From positions 1 to 43,956 of the forward strand of contig NZ_JAALEG010000050.1 of the NCBI RefSeq assembly GCF_011058165.1: DNA of 43,956 nt. The letters are read 5' to 3'. Under the pieces are notes generated by a model. The model was given only the letters and a program-made list of their open reading frames with translations, was not told the DNA's origin and did no database searches. This document shows positions 1 through 7,672 of this stretch, one piece after another (the first letter of the stretch is position 1; every line of letters begins with the position of its first letter). Position numbers and translations under genes: made by a program. This DNA comes from Rhodococcus aetherivorans (GTDB lineage: Bacteria; Actinomycetota; Actinomycetes; Mycobacteriales; Mycobacteriaceae).

Positions 1-117
1 CGCCAGGGCAGTGGTACTACAGGTGGCGACCAGCAGGGCGGTCGTGCCGGCGAGCACACAGCGGGCGGCCCATCGGCGGCGGGGCGTGCGCGGGGCACGG
101 CGATGGAGCGATTGCAT
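1..117 (-). CDS. Secreted protein, N-terminal fragment (cut by window edge)
   Basis: Reading leftwards from ATG 117-115, 39 codons stay open to the window edge. They encode a typical export signal: an Arg-rich start (MQSLHRRAPRTPRRR), a hydrophobic stretch (residues 22-32, CVLAGTTALLV) and a small-residue end (ATCSTTALA) that fits signal peptidase I cleavage after Ala39. VATC resembles a lipobox, but Thr before the Cys is not standard, so a lipoprotein is less likely. No strong ribosome binding site is visible. The mature protein lies outside the window, so its function cannot be told. Confidence 0.55.
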   Translation of the reverse strand, partial: MQSLHRRAPRTPRRRWAARCVLAGTTALLVATCSTTALA

Positions 118-363
118 TGGGATCTACAGTCTTTCGCAGGGACAGGGTCAGCGGTGGCGCCATCGCTGTCTGGAAACGTAAACGATTTCCCAAGAATCAC
201 AACCGCACCGAGTAACACTTTCATCACGGAAACCATTCGTCCGGTATTTTCTTAGAAAGTCGGTCAATCCCGGCATTTCGGTGCTACATACGAGGGGCTG
301 TCCGCTCCCGCGGCGGCGGTTCGGTGCGCAGGGGTGTGCCCTGCTTCCGGGAAGGAGTGCGTG

Positions 364-702
364 ATGGGTGCGGGTGTGACGAGGGTGTCCGGTGCGGTGG
401 TGCGGCGGCTCGGCGCGGGCGTGGCCGGGGCCGGGGTGGCACTGTTGTGCCTGGTCGGCGGTACCGGGGTGGCCGGGGCGCAGCCCGCGACCTCGGTGGC
501 GGCGGGCTGCCAGTCGTACTGGCCGTCGCCGTACCCGGTGTGCGACGACATCAAGGATCTGTACACCTCACTGGGTGGGCCGGCCGGGCCGTTGGGGTTG
601 CCGACGTCGGCGCAGCAGCCGTACGGGGTCGACGGGCTGCGGCAGACCTTCACCGGCGGGGCGATCGTGTGGACCCCGGCCACCGGCGCCTACCTCGAGT
701 AA
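364..702 (+). CDS. Secreted single-repeat LGFP protein
   Basis: A 112-residue secreted protein. GAAGGAG at 351-357 lies six bases before ATG 364, which favours this start over GTG 361 or GTG 334. Residues 1-40 form a signal peptide (hydrophobic AGAGVALLCLVGG, then GVAGAQ). The mature part carries one LGFP-type repeat: GPAGPLGLPTS, then QTFTGGAIVWTPATGAYLE. LGFP repeats occur in cell-envelope proteins of mycolic-acid bacteria, usually in several copies, and are thought to help anchor proteins in the envelope. A stand-alone repeat may be a small envelope component or a remnant of a larger protein. Two cysteines (in AGCQ and PVCDD) could form a disulfide. The family call is firm; the role is inference. 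Confidence 0.75.
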   Translation: MGAGVTRVSGAVVRRLGAGVAGAGVALLCLVGGTGVAGAQPATSVAAGCQSYWPSPYPVCDDIKDLYTSLGGPAGPLGLPTSAQQPYGVDGLRQTFTGGAIVWTPATGAYLE

Positions 703-765
703 CCCTGCCCGCTGACCTCCCGGCGGGCCGGATCAGACGCCGAACCGCGTGCTCACCCGCCGACA

Positions 766-1272
766 GTGCGAGGTGGCGTGCTCGCGCGTCCGCCTTCCGC
801 AGTCGCGGCGATCATCGACGAACAGCACCACCGCAGCATCGCCCTCGTCCGGCGGGTCACCGCCACCGACGCCGCGGCGCTCGAGCAGATCGTCATGCTC
901 AGCCACGCCCTCGGCGAGCAACTGCAGACGAGCGTGCTGGTGCGGGCGGGACTGCGCCTGTCCACCGAACTCGCCGATCGCACCCCCGTCCACCCGTACC
1001 GGGACTGGATCACTGCCTGCCGCACCCTGGTCGACCGCGCCGCCGACGACGGTGATCTACACGCTGGTCTGGATCTGGATGCGGTGGCCCGGTTCGTGAT
1101 CGGGGCGTTCACCGGCATTCAACAGCTGTCCGGGCTGCTCACCGACCGCCCCGACCTGCCCCGGCGGATCGACGAGATGTGGGGCTTGTTGCTGCCCACC
1201 CTCATCGCCGACCCCGACCGGCGCGAGACGGTGCGCGGCGCTCGCTGGGCACCCCCGATCCCCGTCACCTGA
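766..1272 (+). pseudogene. TetR-family regulator lacking its DNA-binding domain
   Basis: From about residue 15 the 168-residue product matches the ligand-binding half of gamma-butyrolactone-receptor-like TetR proteins: IIDEQHHRSIALVRR, HALGEQLQTSVLVRAGLRL, PYRDWITA, ARFVIGAFTGIQQLSGLL and EMWGLLLPTL in the expected order. The roughly 45-residue helix-turn-helix that should precede it is absent in all frames. The sequence upstream is in frame with the LGFP stop codon at 700-702 and carries no helix-turn-helix. This looks like a recombination joint near position 800 that removed the regulator's head. A short protein from GTG 766 is possible but could not bind DNA in the TetR way. There is no ribosome binding site. 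Confidence 0.65.
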
Positions 1273-1296
1273 ACCGGTCCATCCCCACAGAACCCT

Positions 1297-1339
1297 CCCC
1301 GGCCTCATCGCCGGCGGGCAACCGCCGGACCGGCCGGGG
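1297..1339. terminator. Nested GC-rich hairpin between converging genes
   Basis: Outer arms CCCCGGCC (1297-1304) and GGCCGGGG (1332-1339) enclose a second perfect stem, CCGGCGG (1311-1317) and CCGCCGG (1322-1328), with a GCAA loop. It lies between the end of the TetR fragment (+) and the end of a minus-strand membrane-protein remnant, so it probably ends transcription from both sides. No T-run follows on either strand, which is common in actinobacterial terminators. Confidence 0.5.
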
Positions 1340-1500
1340 TGACCAGGAGCACCGCCCCGGCCGACGTCAGGGCGAGCTGGGCTCGCGGAGCGGTGATGTC
1401 GAGTACCACGATCTGCACGGCCACCCACCCGAGCGTGCACACCCCGATCACCCCGGCCGCGGCCATCGCACCCGGGGCATCGAGCACCAGCGCGGGCGGG
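1305..1500 (-). pseudogene. Remnant of a small membrane protein (3' part)
   Basis: The last 60 or so codons of a minus-strand frame read like a real membrane protein: PPALVLDAPGAMAAAG, then VIGVCTLGWVAVQIVVLDI and AQLALTSAGAVLLVTPAG, giving two hydrophobic helices separated by a short polar turn. This layout is seen in small actinobacterial proteins of unknown function. Upstream the frame turns into Arg/Pro/Ser-rich text with no membrane or start signal, so the 5' part is lost. The left limit is the stop codon; the right limit is approximate. Confidence 0.35.
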
Positions 1501-1650
1501 TCAGGACATGCCGGGTGACGGTCGGGGCAGCGATCGACCCGGCCGAAGCGAGCACGAGGGATCGGCGACAGTGCGGCAACCCCGCTGCAGGAAGGGGGTG
1601 TCCGATCTCGGAGATGGTGCCACGGACTTTTTCTGCCCTGGTTGCCCCGC

Positions 1651-3447
1651 TTACCGGTGCATTTCGGTGGTGCCGTCGATCTCAGCCAGTGGTCGGGGGT
1701 CTGGTAGGTGAGGTTGCGACCCACCGAGGCCGCTTTCGACCAGGGATTGGTAATGCGGGGAGGTGCTCATCAGATCGGTGTGTTGTCCGCAGGCGGCGAT
1801 TTTTCCGTCCGCGAGGACGATGATCATGTCGGCGCTGCGTACGGTGGCAAGCCGGTGGGCGACGATGATCACGCTGGTGTGCTCCCGGAGCTCGTCCAGC
1901 GCCTCGAGGAGCAGCTTTTCGTTTCGGATGTCGAGGTTGGATGTCGGTTCGTCGAGGAGTGCGAGGGGACGGCCGGACAGGATAGCCCGGGCCAGGGCCA
2001 GTCGTTGGCGTTCTCCGCCGGACAAGGTGCTGCCGCGGTCGCCGACCGGAGCGTCGAGCCCACCGGGAAGTCGGGAGACGAGCAGAGACAGGTTCGTTGC
2101 TTCGAGTGCTGACCACAGTTCGTCGTCGGTGGCGTCCGGGCGAGCGAGAAGCAGGTTGTCTTTGATGGTGCCGTGCAGGACGGGAGCGTCCTGTTCGACG
2201 ATTGTCAGCGCCGATCGGACGTCCGCGGGGCTCAGCGCGGAGTACTCGCATCCGTTGAGGCGGATCGATCCGGTTGCCGGCGGGTAGAACTTGCCGATCA
2301 GGGAGAGGATGGTGGTCTTCCCTGCGCCGGAAGCGCCGACGATGGCCAAGGTGGTGCGGTGGTCGAGGGTGAAGGACACCTCGTCAAGGATTCGGCGATC
2401 GCTGTAGGCGAAGGAGACGTGGTCGAATTCGAGAACAGGGGTAAGCGGCCGCGGTGGCGGTGGTGCAGCAGCGGATGCGGCGGGCGGCACGGGTTGGTCT
2501 TCGGTGGCGAGCGAGAGCGTCGTATGGACGCGATCGAACGAGCCTAGGGCGATCCGCAGCGAGATCACTCCCTGGAACACGTTCGACAGGGGAAACAGCG
2601 CGTACATGGTGAACAGGAACAGGGTCACCAAGGTGCCCAGTTCGAGGGATCCGTTGGCCACGCGGATGCTGCCGATCAGCAGGATCAGCAGGAACGATCC
2701 CGATGTGGACAGGCGGATGACGGGGGTGGCCAGCGCGGTCAGCGCCGCCGACCGGATACCGGCGTCGTACGCGGTGTGGGCGGCGACGACGATGGCCGCT
2801 TCTTCCCGGCGTTCGGCGCCGAAGATGCGGATCGTGCGGATTGCCGAGATGCAGCGTTCGAGGTTGGCGGCCAGCGACCCCACGGCGGACTGTTTGTCGG
2901 CGGCGGCCTGCTGGATTCGGGACAACGCCAGGCTGGCCCCACCGAAGGCGATCGTGGTGATCACGAGTGCGACCGTGAACAGCAGAGGGTCGAGATAGCA
3001 CATCACTGCTGCCGCGACACCGACCGCCAACCCGCCGGTGGCGACCTCGATCAGGTTCTTCGGCACCTGGCTCAGCAACGCCAGGTCTGTGGTGACCTGA
3101 GAGAGCAGGTCGCCGACGCGGGTGGCGTGGACGTGTTCGATCCGCAACGCCAGCACCTGGCGGGCAAAGCGCTCCCGAAGCGCGAGCACGAGCTGTTCCC
3201 CGACGCGTTCGAGCAGGTAACGTCCCGCGGACTCGGTGGCGCTTTGCAGGAGAAAGACCGTGACGAGCAGCAGGGAGGGAGCGAGGATCGGGGAGGACGT
3301 GGAGATGCTGTCGACGATGTGTCCCGCCAGCAGGGGTTGTGCCAGCCCGAGCACCGTCGCTAACAGCGTGACCGCCGTGGCCACGACCATGCGTCCGCGC
3401 CATCGGCCGAGGTAGGACAGTAGTTGGGTGTAGCGGGTGAGCGTCAC
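1651..3447 (-). CDS. Lasso-peptide ABC exporter (fused membrane and ATPase domains)
   Basis: A 598-residue half-transporter with an N-terminal six-helix membrane domain (residues about 15-310) and a C-terminal ATPase. It shows Walker A GASGAGKT (about 371), the signature LSGGERQRLALARA (about 474), Walker B ALLDEPTSNLD (about 494) and a switch histidine in VAHRLATV. It should act as a dimer that exports the mature lasso peptide and thereby gives self-immunity. The start is GTG 3447-3445, with AGGAG just upstream and a 4-base GTGA overlap with the B2 gene, so the two are translationally coupled. The frame stays open further upstream, but that part is Arg/Pro/His-rich shadow of B2. There is no N-terminal peptidase domain, as expected when a separate B2 protease exists. 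Confidence 0.9.
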   Translation of the reverse strand: MTLTRYTQLLSYLGRWRGRMVVATAVTLLATVLGLAQPLLAGHIVDSISTSSPILAPSLLLVTVFLLQSATESAGRYLLERVGEQLVLALRERFARQVLALRIEHVHATRVGDLLSQVTTDLALLSQVPKNLIEVATGGLAVGVAAAVMCYLDPLLFTVALVITTIAFGGASLALSRIQQAAADKQSAVGSLAANLERCISAIRTIRIFGAERREEAAIVVAAHTAYDAGIRSAALTALATPVIRLSTSGSFLLILLIGSIRVANGSLELGTLVTLFLFTMYALFPLSNVFQGVISLRIALGSFDRVHTTLSLATEDQPVPPAASAAAPPPPRPLTPVLEFDHVSFAYSDRRILDEVSFTLDHRTTLAIVGASGAGKTTILSLIGKFYPPATGSIRLNGCEYSALSPADVRSALTIVEQDAPVLHGTIKDNLLLARPDATDDELWSALEATNLSLLVSRLPGGLDAPVGDRGSTLSGGERQRLALARAILSGRPLALLDEPTSNLDIRNEKLLLEALDELREHTSVIIVAHRLATVRSADMIIVLADGKIAACGQHTDLMSTSPHYQSLVESGLGGSQPHLPDPRPLAEIDGTTEMHR

Positions 3448-3932
3448 GAGGACTCCTGGCCGAGATCGCTGGGTGGGGTGGCCGGGGGTGGCACGGTCAT
3501 GAGGGTGCGATACGAGCTGGGCTGGCCCAGCTCGGCGACCAGACGTCCCTCGGTTTCGAGCCAGGCATGGGCACGGAAGGGTGGAGCGGCGGGGATGCCT
3601 GTGCACCAGATCGGCCACGAGCCGTCCGTCCGCAGCAACAGGCACGCAGCGATCGAGCGGGGAAGGCAACCGAACCGGCCCGCACAGGTGGGGTCGTGCT
3701 GTACCACTGCCAGGACGGCGCGTTCGGCTTCGTCGTAGCGTGCCGGTCGCGCTCGTCGCGCCAGGAAGGTCAGGACCCGGTGCAGTGTCCAGGGGGTCAG
3801 TCGCGCCAGCTGCTTGGCGACGAGCACACTGGCGCCGACCTTGACCTTGGACCGCCACGGGAGTTCGAGCCCGGTCTCGGTGGGGTGCAGGGCCACGTCG
3901 GACAGGACGGGGCGGTCCTTATCGAAGGTCAT
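3444..3932 (-). CDS. Lasso peptide leader peptidase (B2, transglutaminase-like)
   Basis: A 162-residue transglutaminase-fold cysteine protease that removes the leader from the precursor before the cyclase closes the ring. The catalytic Cys is in GRFGCLPRS (Cys89) and the catalytic His in AHAWLET (His122), at the spacing of the B2 family. The N-terminal part (LELPWRSKVKV, ARLTPWTLHRVLTFL) is the usual helical lead-in. It overlaps the PqqD-like gene by 14 bases upstream and the ABC gene by 4 bases downstream. This is a split B1/B2 arrangement, as in actinobacterial clusters, rather than a fused B protein. Confidence 0.9.
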   Translation of the reverse strand: MTFDKDRPVLSDVALHPTETGLELPWRSKVKVGASVLVAKQLARLTPWTLHRVLTFLARRARPARYDEAERAVLAVVQHDPTCAGRFGCLPRSIAACLLLRTDGSWPIWCTGIPAAPPFRAHAWLETEGRLVAELGQPSSYRTLMTVPPPATPPSDLGQESS

Positions 3933-4179
3933 CGTCGATCAGTCCGCTCTGGGCCAGCTGCTGCAGATAGGAAAGCAGGTCCGTGCGAAGGTCGTCCAGC
4001 GGCGCGTCGTAGCGATCGTGCAGTGCTCGGACGGCACGGTCGGGATCGTTCGTGTCGAGCAGCGCAGTGATCATGTCGGCGCCGATCTCGTTGACTTGGA
4101 AGTAGGAGCCGTTCTTCTGGTCGAGCAGGACGGCTCCGTAGTCGGTGCGGGTCATCGATACCGAGTTCCGAAGGTTCAT
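3919..4179 (-). CDS. PqqD-like leader-binding protein (lasso B1, RRE)
   Basis: An 86-residue winged-helix RiPP recognition element. The fold is recognisable from VSMTRTDYGAVLLDQKNGSYFQVNE (beta strands), the helix IGADMITALLDT, and the C-terminal helices around LRTDLLSYLQQLAQSGLI. It binds the precursor leader, probably through its YxxP motif, and hands it to the B2 protease. ATG 4179-4177 is preceded by GGAG at ten bases. The gene overlaps B2 by 14 bases. The upstream cyclase frame has no stop before this gene and runs through it entirely in another frame. Confidence 0.88.
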   Translation of the reverse strand: MNLRNSVSMTRTDYGAVLLDQKNGSYFQVNEIGADMITALLDTNDPDRAVRALHDRYDAPLDDLRTDLLSYLQQLAQSGLIDDDLR

Positions 4180-6046
4180 CCGGTCTTGTGCTCCGTTCCG
4201 ATGAGCTGTGTCCTGGGCGGGTCGGGGACGAGCTGCGGTTGTCGACGGATCGGAGCCAGGCCTCGCATGCGACGGTCATGGCGAGATCGTTGTTGTCGAA
4301 CAGTGGCGTGTCGGGTTGCCGGAGCAGGGGATACAGGCGGTGAGGGTCGATGAGGCCGGCCTCGACCAGTTTCGAATCCGCGAAATGCGTGCGGATCGCC
4401 GAGGCGTTGCGCAGAAGCGCTTGGGCCTTGTCGGCGTTGTGTGCACCTTTCGTGGTGCGGCGCTGGAGGCTGTCCGGCAAGAACTCCTTGAAGGCCTCGA
4501 GCAGAAGTGGTTTGTATCGGTACGGATCCAGACGGTGATCGATTCGCACCGAGAGTGCAGCGTTGATGACGCGCTCGTCGAGGAAGGGCGCGACGACGCC
4601 GATGCCGCCACGGAAGTGAGCGATGTCAGCGACACCGCGCACCACCCGAGAAATCTCGTAGATCGCGCCGAGTTCCTGGTGTCGGCCGGGGGAAGGGGCG
4701 AGAGGGTGCAGCTCGCTCATCGCGCGGATGCGCGCTGCGATCGCGTGGGTGACCTCGGCGCTCAGCCAGTGTGGAACGACAGCTTGCCCACCCCAGGACA
4801 GCATCGCCGCATGGGGATCCCTCGGGGCCGACGACAGATAGGTCCGGTTCAGCCAGCTCCGGTAGGAGCCGGGCGCAATCAGCTGGCGCGCCAGATCGGA
4901 TCCTCGCCAGCGATACATCGACCGGTATGCGCGAAGGCGTCTGAGGGCTGTGAGTGGGTGTGTGACGAGCAGCTCACGACTGAGGGCAGGGTGGGCCAGG
5001 AAGAGCTGGTCCCCGCCGTAACCGGTGAAGTGCACCTCCGTCCCGACAGCGCGTGCCAGGTCGGTGACGGCATTGAGCCGACTGTGGCTGCCGATCGCGA
5101 TGCTCGGCTCATCGAGCGGATAGCGGAACGCGTCGTCGAGTTCGTCGTATTCCCAAGGCAGTTGGTCCGGCTGGAGGAAAGTGTGGCTGTCGAGCGGCAA
5201 CCTGGTGGTCAGCTCCCGGGCCCACTGCGCATCGGAGTTGAATTCGTCTCTGCTGACCGCGGTGATCCCGTGCAGCTCGAAGGGCAGCTCCTCGCGATGC
5301 TTGTGGATCTGGAGTGTGGCGGCGAGGGTCGAGGAATCGAGTCCGCCGGAGATCTCGCAGGTTGCCCGTGATCTTCCGGAGAGGTGGTCACCGACAGTCT
5401 CGAGAGTCGCCGAGGTGACGAGTTCGGCGCCGGCCGCGAGGTCTTGGTCGGGGAATGGCGGGGTCCACCATCGGTACAGGCGTGCCGGATCCGGTCCGCC
5501 GAGCTGGAGGAAACTGTGAGGAGGGACGGCTGTGATGTTCTCCCAGCAACACAGTTCCGCGAGAGGGTGCTGCAGCGGCTCGAGCAGGCGCATCGCCAAC
5601 GAGATCCGATCGACCGGAAACTCGCCGATGCTCGCAAGCAGGCGGGCTCGGCTGGAAACCATCGTCGCGCCCGCCACATCTGCATAGAAGACCCGGTGCA
5701 GCCCGGACGCAGATCCCTGCACCCGGACTCGGCCGTTGATGGAGGCAACGAGCCAGTACTGCCCGGCGAGTTGGCCGAGGTGTGCATCGAGGTGTAACAA
5801 CGACGGGGCCGTGGCCAAGACATCGGTCAAGATACGCTGCGGGACCGGCGCTGGGCCTATCACGACGAGGGTGTTGCCGCGCATCATCCCTGCACTGAGC
5901 CGCAGGTGGCTCGCCTGCACGTAAAGGCGAACGGGGTCGTTGCCGGCCGACAAGTCGAACATTCGTGCCTGAGCGAGGTGCTCACGGACCACGGCCGGCT
6001 GATGGTCGCCTCGGATGAGCACGAACGAATCGACGTCGCTGTCCAT
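3929..6046 (-). CDS. Lasso cyclase (asparagine-synthetase-like, C protein)
   Basis: An ATP-dependent enzyme that adenylates the Glu8 side chain of the core and joins it to the Gly1 amine. It has an N-terminal glutaminase-like fold without the catalytic Cys2, then the synthetase domain with the pyrophosphate loop SGGLDSS (about residue 232) and GYGGDQLF (about 345). Recognisable family sequence ends at ACEAWLRS, about residue 597, the usual family length. The frame then stays open for about 105 further codons, all the way through the PqqD-like gene, ending in Arg/Pro/Ser-rich text. A one-base change upstream would end it at the TGA overlapping the ATG at 4179, so the true 3' end is uncertain. 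ATG 6046 is preferred because GAGG lies five bases before it; GTG 6052 is too close to that site. Confidence 0.85.
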   Translation of the reverse strand: MDSDVDSFVLIRGDHQPAVVREHLAQARMFDLSAGNDPVRLYVQASHLRLSAGMMRGNTLVVIGPAPVPQRILTDVLATAPSLLHLDAHLGQLAGQYWLVASINGRVRVQGSASGLHRVFYADVAGATMVSSRARLLASIGEFPVDRISLAMRLLEPLQHPLAELCCWENITAVPPHSFLQLGGPDPARLYRWWTPPFPDQDLAAGAELVTSATLETVGDHLSGRSRATCEISGGLDSSTLAATLQIHKHREELPFELHGITAVSRDEFNSDAQWARELTTRLPLDSHTFLQPDQLPWEYDELDDAFRYPLDEPSIAIGSHSRLNAVTDLARAVGTEVHFTGYGGDQLFLAHPALSRELLVTHPLTALRRLRAYRSMYRWRGSDLARQLIAPGSYRSWLNRTYLSSAPRDPHAAMLSWGGQAVVPHWLSAEVTHAIAARIRAMSELHPLAPSPGRHQELGAIYEISRVVRGVADIAHFRGGIGVVAPFLDERVINAALSVRIDHRLDPYRYKPLLLEAFKEFLPDSLQRRTTKGAHNADKAQALLRNASAIRTHFADSKLVEAGLIDPHRLYPLLRQPDTPLFDNNDLAMTVACEAWLRSVDNRSSSPTRPGHSSSERSTRPDEPSELGIDDPHRLRSRPARPEERLLLPSQRDRRRHDHCAARHERSRPCRPSTARSLRRAAGRPSHGPAFLSAAAGPERTDRR

Positions 6047-6062
6047 GAGCACCTCGCGTGAG

Positions 6063-6173
6063 TCAGTTGAACTTACCTACCCACTCGACCCACCAGATCC
6101 CTCCCCCAGAGGTGATCTGGGAAAAGGCCCCGCGGCTGAGCAGCGTGGGAGCTGTGTACTCCTTCTTGTTCAT
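6063..6173 (-). CDS. Lasso peptide precursor, lariatin-like core GGGIWWVEWVGKFN
   Basis: A 36-residue precursor. The 22-residue leader starts MNKKEYTAPTLLSRGAF and contains the conserved YxxPxLxxxGxF recognition motif (Tyr6, Pro9, Leu11, Gly15, Phe17); Thr21 is the leader's next-to-last residue, as protease and cyclase require. The predicted core is GGGIWWVEWVGKFN: Gly1 supplies the amine and Glu8 the carboxylate of an eight-membered ring, leaving a six-residue tail. Glu8-Trp-Val-Gly is shared with lariatin, a Rhodococcus antimycobacterial lasso peptide, but the rest differs. AGGGAGGG lies just upstream of ATG 6173-6171. The gene is first in the operon, with the cyclase beginning 17 bases after its stop. 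Cleavage site and ring size are inferred from family rules. Confidence 0.9.
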   Translation of the reverse strand: MNKKEYTAPTLLSRGAFSQITSGGGIWWVEWVGKFN

Positions 6174-6313
6174 GGTTCCCTCCCTTCCGAAATCGACATG
6201 TCGAGGGCGGACGTCCATGAAAACCGGTCGACTGGAATGCTATTCAGGCGGAGGAGGACTACAGCGCGAATGACATACCGTGAAACCGAAATGTTATGCG
6301 GTATATGGGCTTT

Positions 6314-6502
6314 TCACATCGGACCGGGGTCACGCTCGGCAGGGCCTACGGTGCAGCGCTCCCCGGAGCTGGGGGCCAGAGCCACCTCGCAGCACGTCGG
6401 ATCGAAGACGTTCCTGCAGGTGGGCAATGCGGCCACTCCACCGGATACCACCTCAAGGCGGATCCGGTCGGCGTCGGCGGCGGTCGCGGCGACGCCGTAC
6501 AT
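6314..6502 (-). CDS. Small hypothetical protein upstream of the lasso operon
   Basis: A 62-residue ORF on the same strand as the lasso genes, ending 140 bases before the precursor start. AGGAGAACCCTTC directly before ATG 6502-6500 is a convincing ribosome binding site. The product (MYGVAATAADADRIRLEVV..., with CRNVFDPTCCEV near the middle) has four cysteines, three clustered at residues 29-38, no membrane segment and no family I recognise. It could be a small regulator, an accessory peptide or an unrelated gene. The gap to the precursor probably holds the lasso promoter. Confidence 0.5.
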   Translation of the reverse strand: MYGVAATAADADRIRLEVVSGGVAALPTCRNVFDPTCCEVALAPSSGERCTVGPAERDPGPM

Positions 6503-6714
6503 GAAGGGTTCTCCTGTTTGGTCGTGTGCGAAGGCTGCATCGGGGCGTCGAGACAGGTCGGCGATCGGGGCGGGTGCCCGTCGGGGCCTCCGGGCGGTGG
6601 CGGAGCAGACCGAGGCATACGAGGTTGAATTCGGGTTTTTCTAGATTCCGTCCCGTTCCGGTATTCGGAAAGTCGGTGTCTCGTGACCGGATCGGGCAGC
6701 GAGCGGTATTCGAA

Positions 6715-7671
6715 TTACGGGTCGAGGTCGTGGCTCGTGTGGTGCCTGTGGGGCAGGTCCACGGTCGCGGCAGGGGTGTCTGGCGCGGCGGCGCCGGGGG
6801 TTCTTGCCCGGACGGGTCGGGGGTGGCCGAGGGTCGCGGCGGCGGTGGCGCGCAGGTCGACGCCGTGGTCGATGATCGGGCCGACGGGCAGTGGGTCGGT
6901 GGGGTCGGTGATCGCTATGTCGAGTACTTCGCACATCAGGCGGGTGTCGCCGGTCTGCATGTACTCAAAGCGCCCCCAGACGAATTGCTCGCGGAGGTCT
7001 CCGAGCAGAGGGTTGCTGGCGAGGTCGGCTTTCTTGACGGCGATGAAGCGGTCGGTGTCGAGGGTGTAGCCAGCCCCGGTGCACAGCTGCCGGAAGAACG
7101 CGAATTGGCTTCGGGTGTTGCCCTCCCGAAAGCTGTGAACGTGATTGATCCGCAGCCACACTTTCGTCAGCTCGTCGAGGAACTGTTCTCGTCCGAGTCC
7201 GCGGAGGTTGTCCTTGGCGGCGATGCGATCGAGAACCAGGGCGCTGGCCTCGGGGACGTCGCGGGCCTTGAAGTACGAATGCGGGATTTCGGTGACCCGG
7301 CGCTGACCGTTGCGCACGGCGGCGACGTCCGGCCCCATCTTGACCATCGGCCAGTCCCGTGGTGCGGTGCGCAGTTGCCCGGCCCAGGGGTAAATGTCCT
7401 GGAACAGGTGGTGGTGGATGCGTTGGAAGTGTGGCAGGTCGAACCGGCCGGGGATCGGATCGTCGGCCAGCTCCTGCATGCGCGAGTAGCTGATGACGCC
7501 TTCGGTGCGGTGCAGCAGGTCGGCGTCGGGGATGCCGTGCGGCCATTTCTCCGATCGCAGGACCAGGCTTTTCATCACGGCGCGGCTGGTGTCAGGCATT
7601 CCGTCCGGGTGCCAGTCGACCGTGTCGGGGATGAAGTAGTCGAGCCATTCGCGGGAGTAGCGCGGGGCCAT
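6715..7671 (-). CDS. Fic-family protein (AMP-transferase-like toxin)
   Basis: A 318-residue Fic protein. The flap/entry region is HFQRIHHHLFQDIYPWAGQLRT (about residues 81-102) and the active-site motif is HSFREGNTRSQF, residues 179-190. Compared with the canonical HPFx[D/E]GNGRxxR it keeps the catalytic His, Phe, acid, Gly-Asn and first Arg, but the second Arg is replaced by Phe190. Fic enzymes transfer AMP or another nucleotide part to target proteins; in toxin-antitoxin pairs this stops growth. One base after the stop of a small antitoxin gene its ATG begins, so the two are cotranslated. The last 60 residues are Ala/Pro/Thr-rich. Target and nucleotide are unknown. Confidence 0.85.
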   Translation of the reverse strand: MAPRYSREWLDYFIPDTVDWHPDGMPDTSRAVMKSLVLRSEKWPHGIPDADLLHRTEGVISYSRMQELADDPIPGRFDLPHFQRIHHHLFQDIYPWAGQLRTAPRDWPMVKMGPDVAAVRNGQRRVTEIPHSYFKARDVPEASALVLDRIAAKDNLRGLGREQFLDELTKVWLRINHVHSFREGNTRSQFAFFRQLCTGAGYTLDTDRFIAVKKADLASNPLLGDLREQFVWGRFEYMQTGDTRLMCEVLDIAITDPTDPLPVGPIIDHGVDLRATAAATLGHPRPVRARTPGAAAPDTPAATVDLPHRHHTSHDLDP

Positions 7672-7672
7672 G

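Noticed and set aside
3448-3858. N-terminal extension of the ABC exporter
   Set aside because: Arg/Pro/His-rich shadow of the B2 protease; GTG 3447 has the ribosome binding site and overlap.
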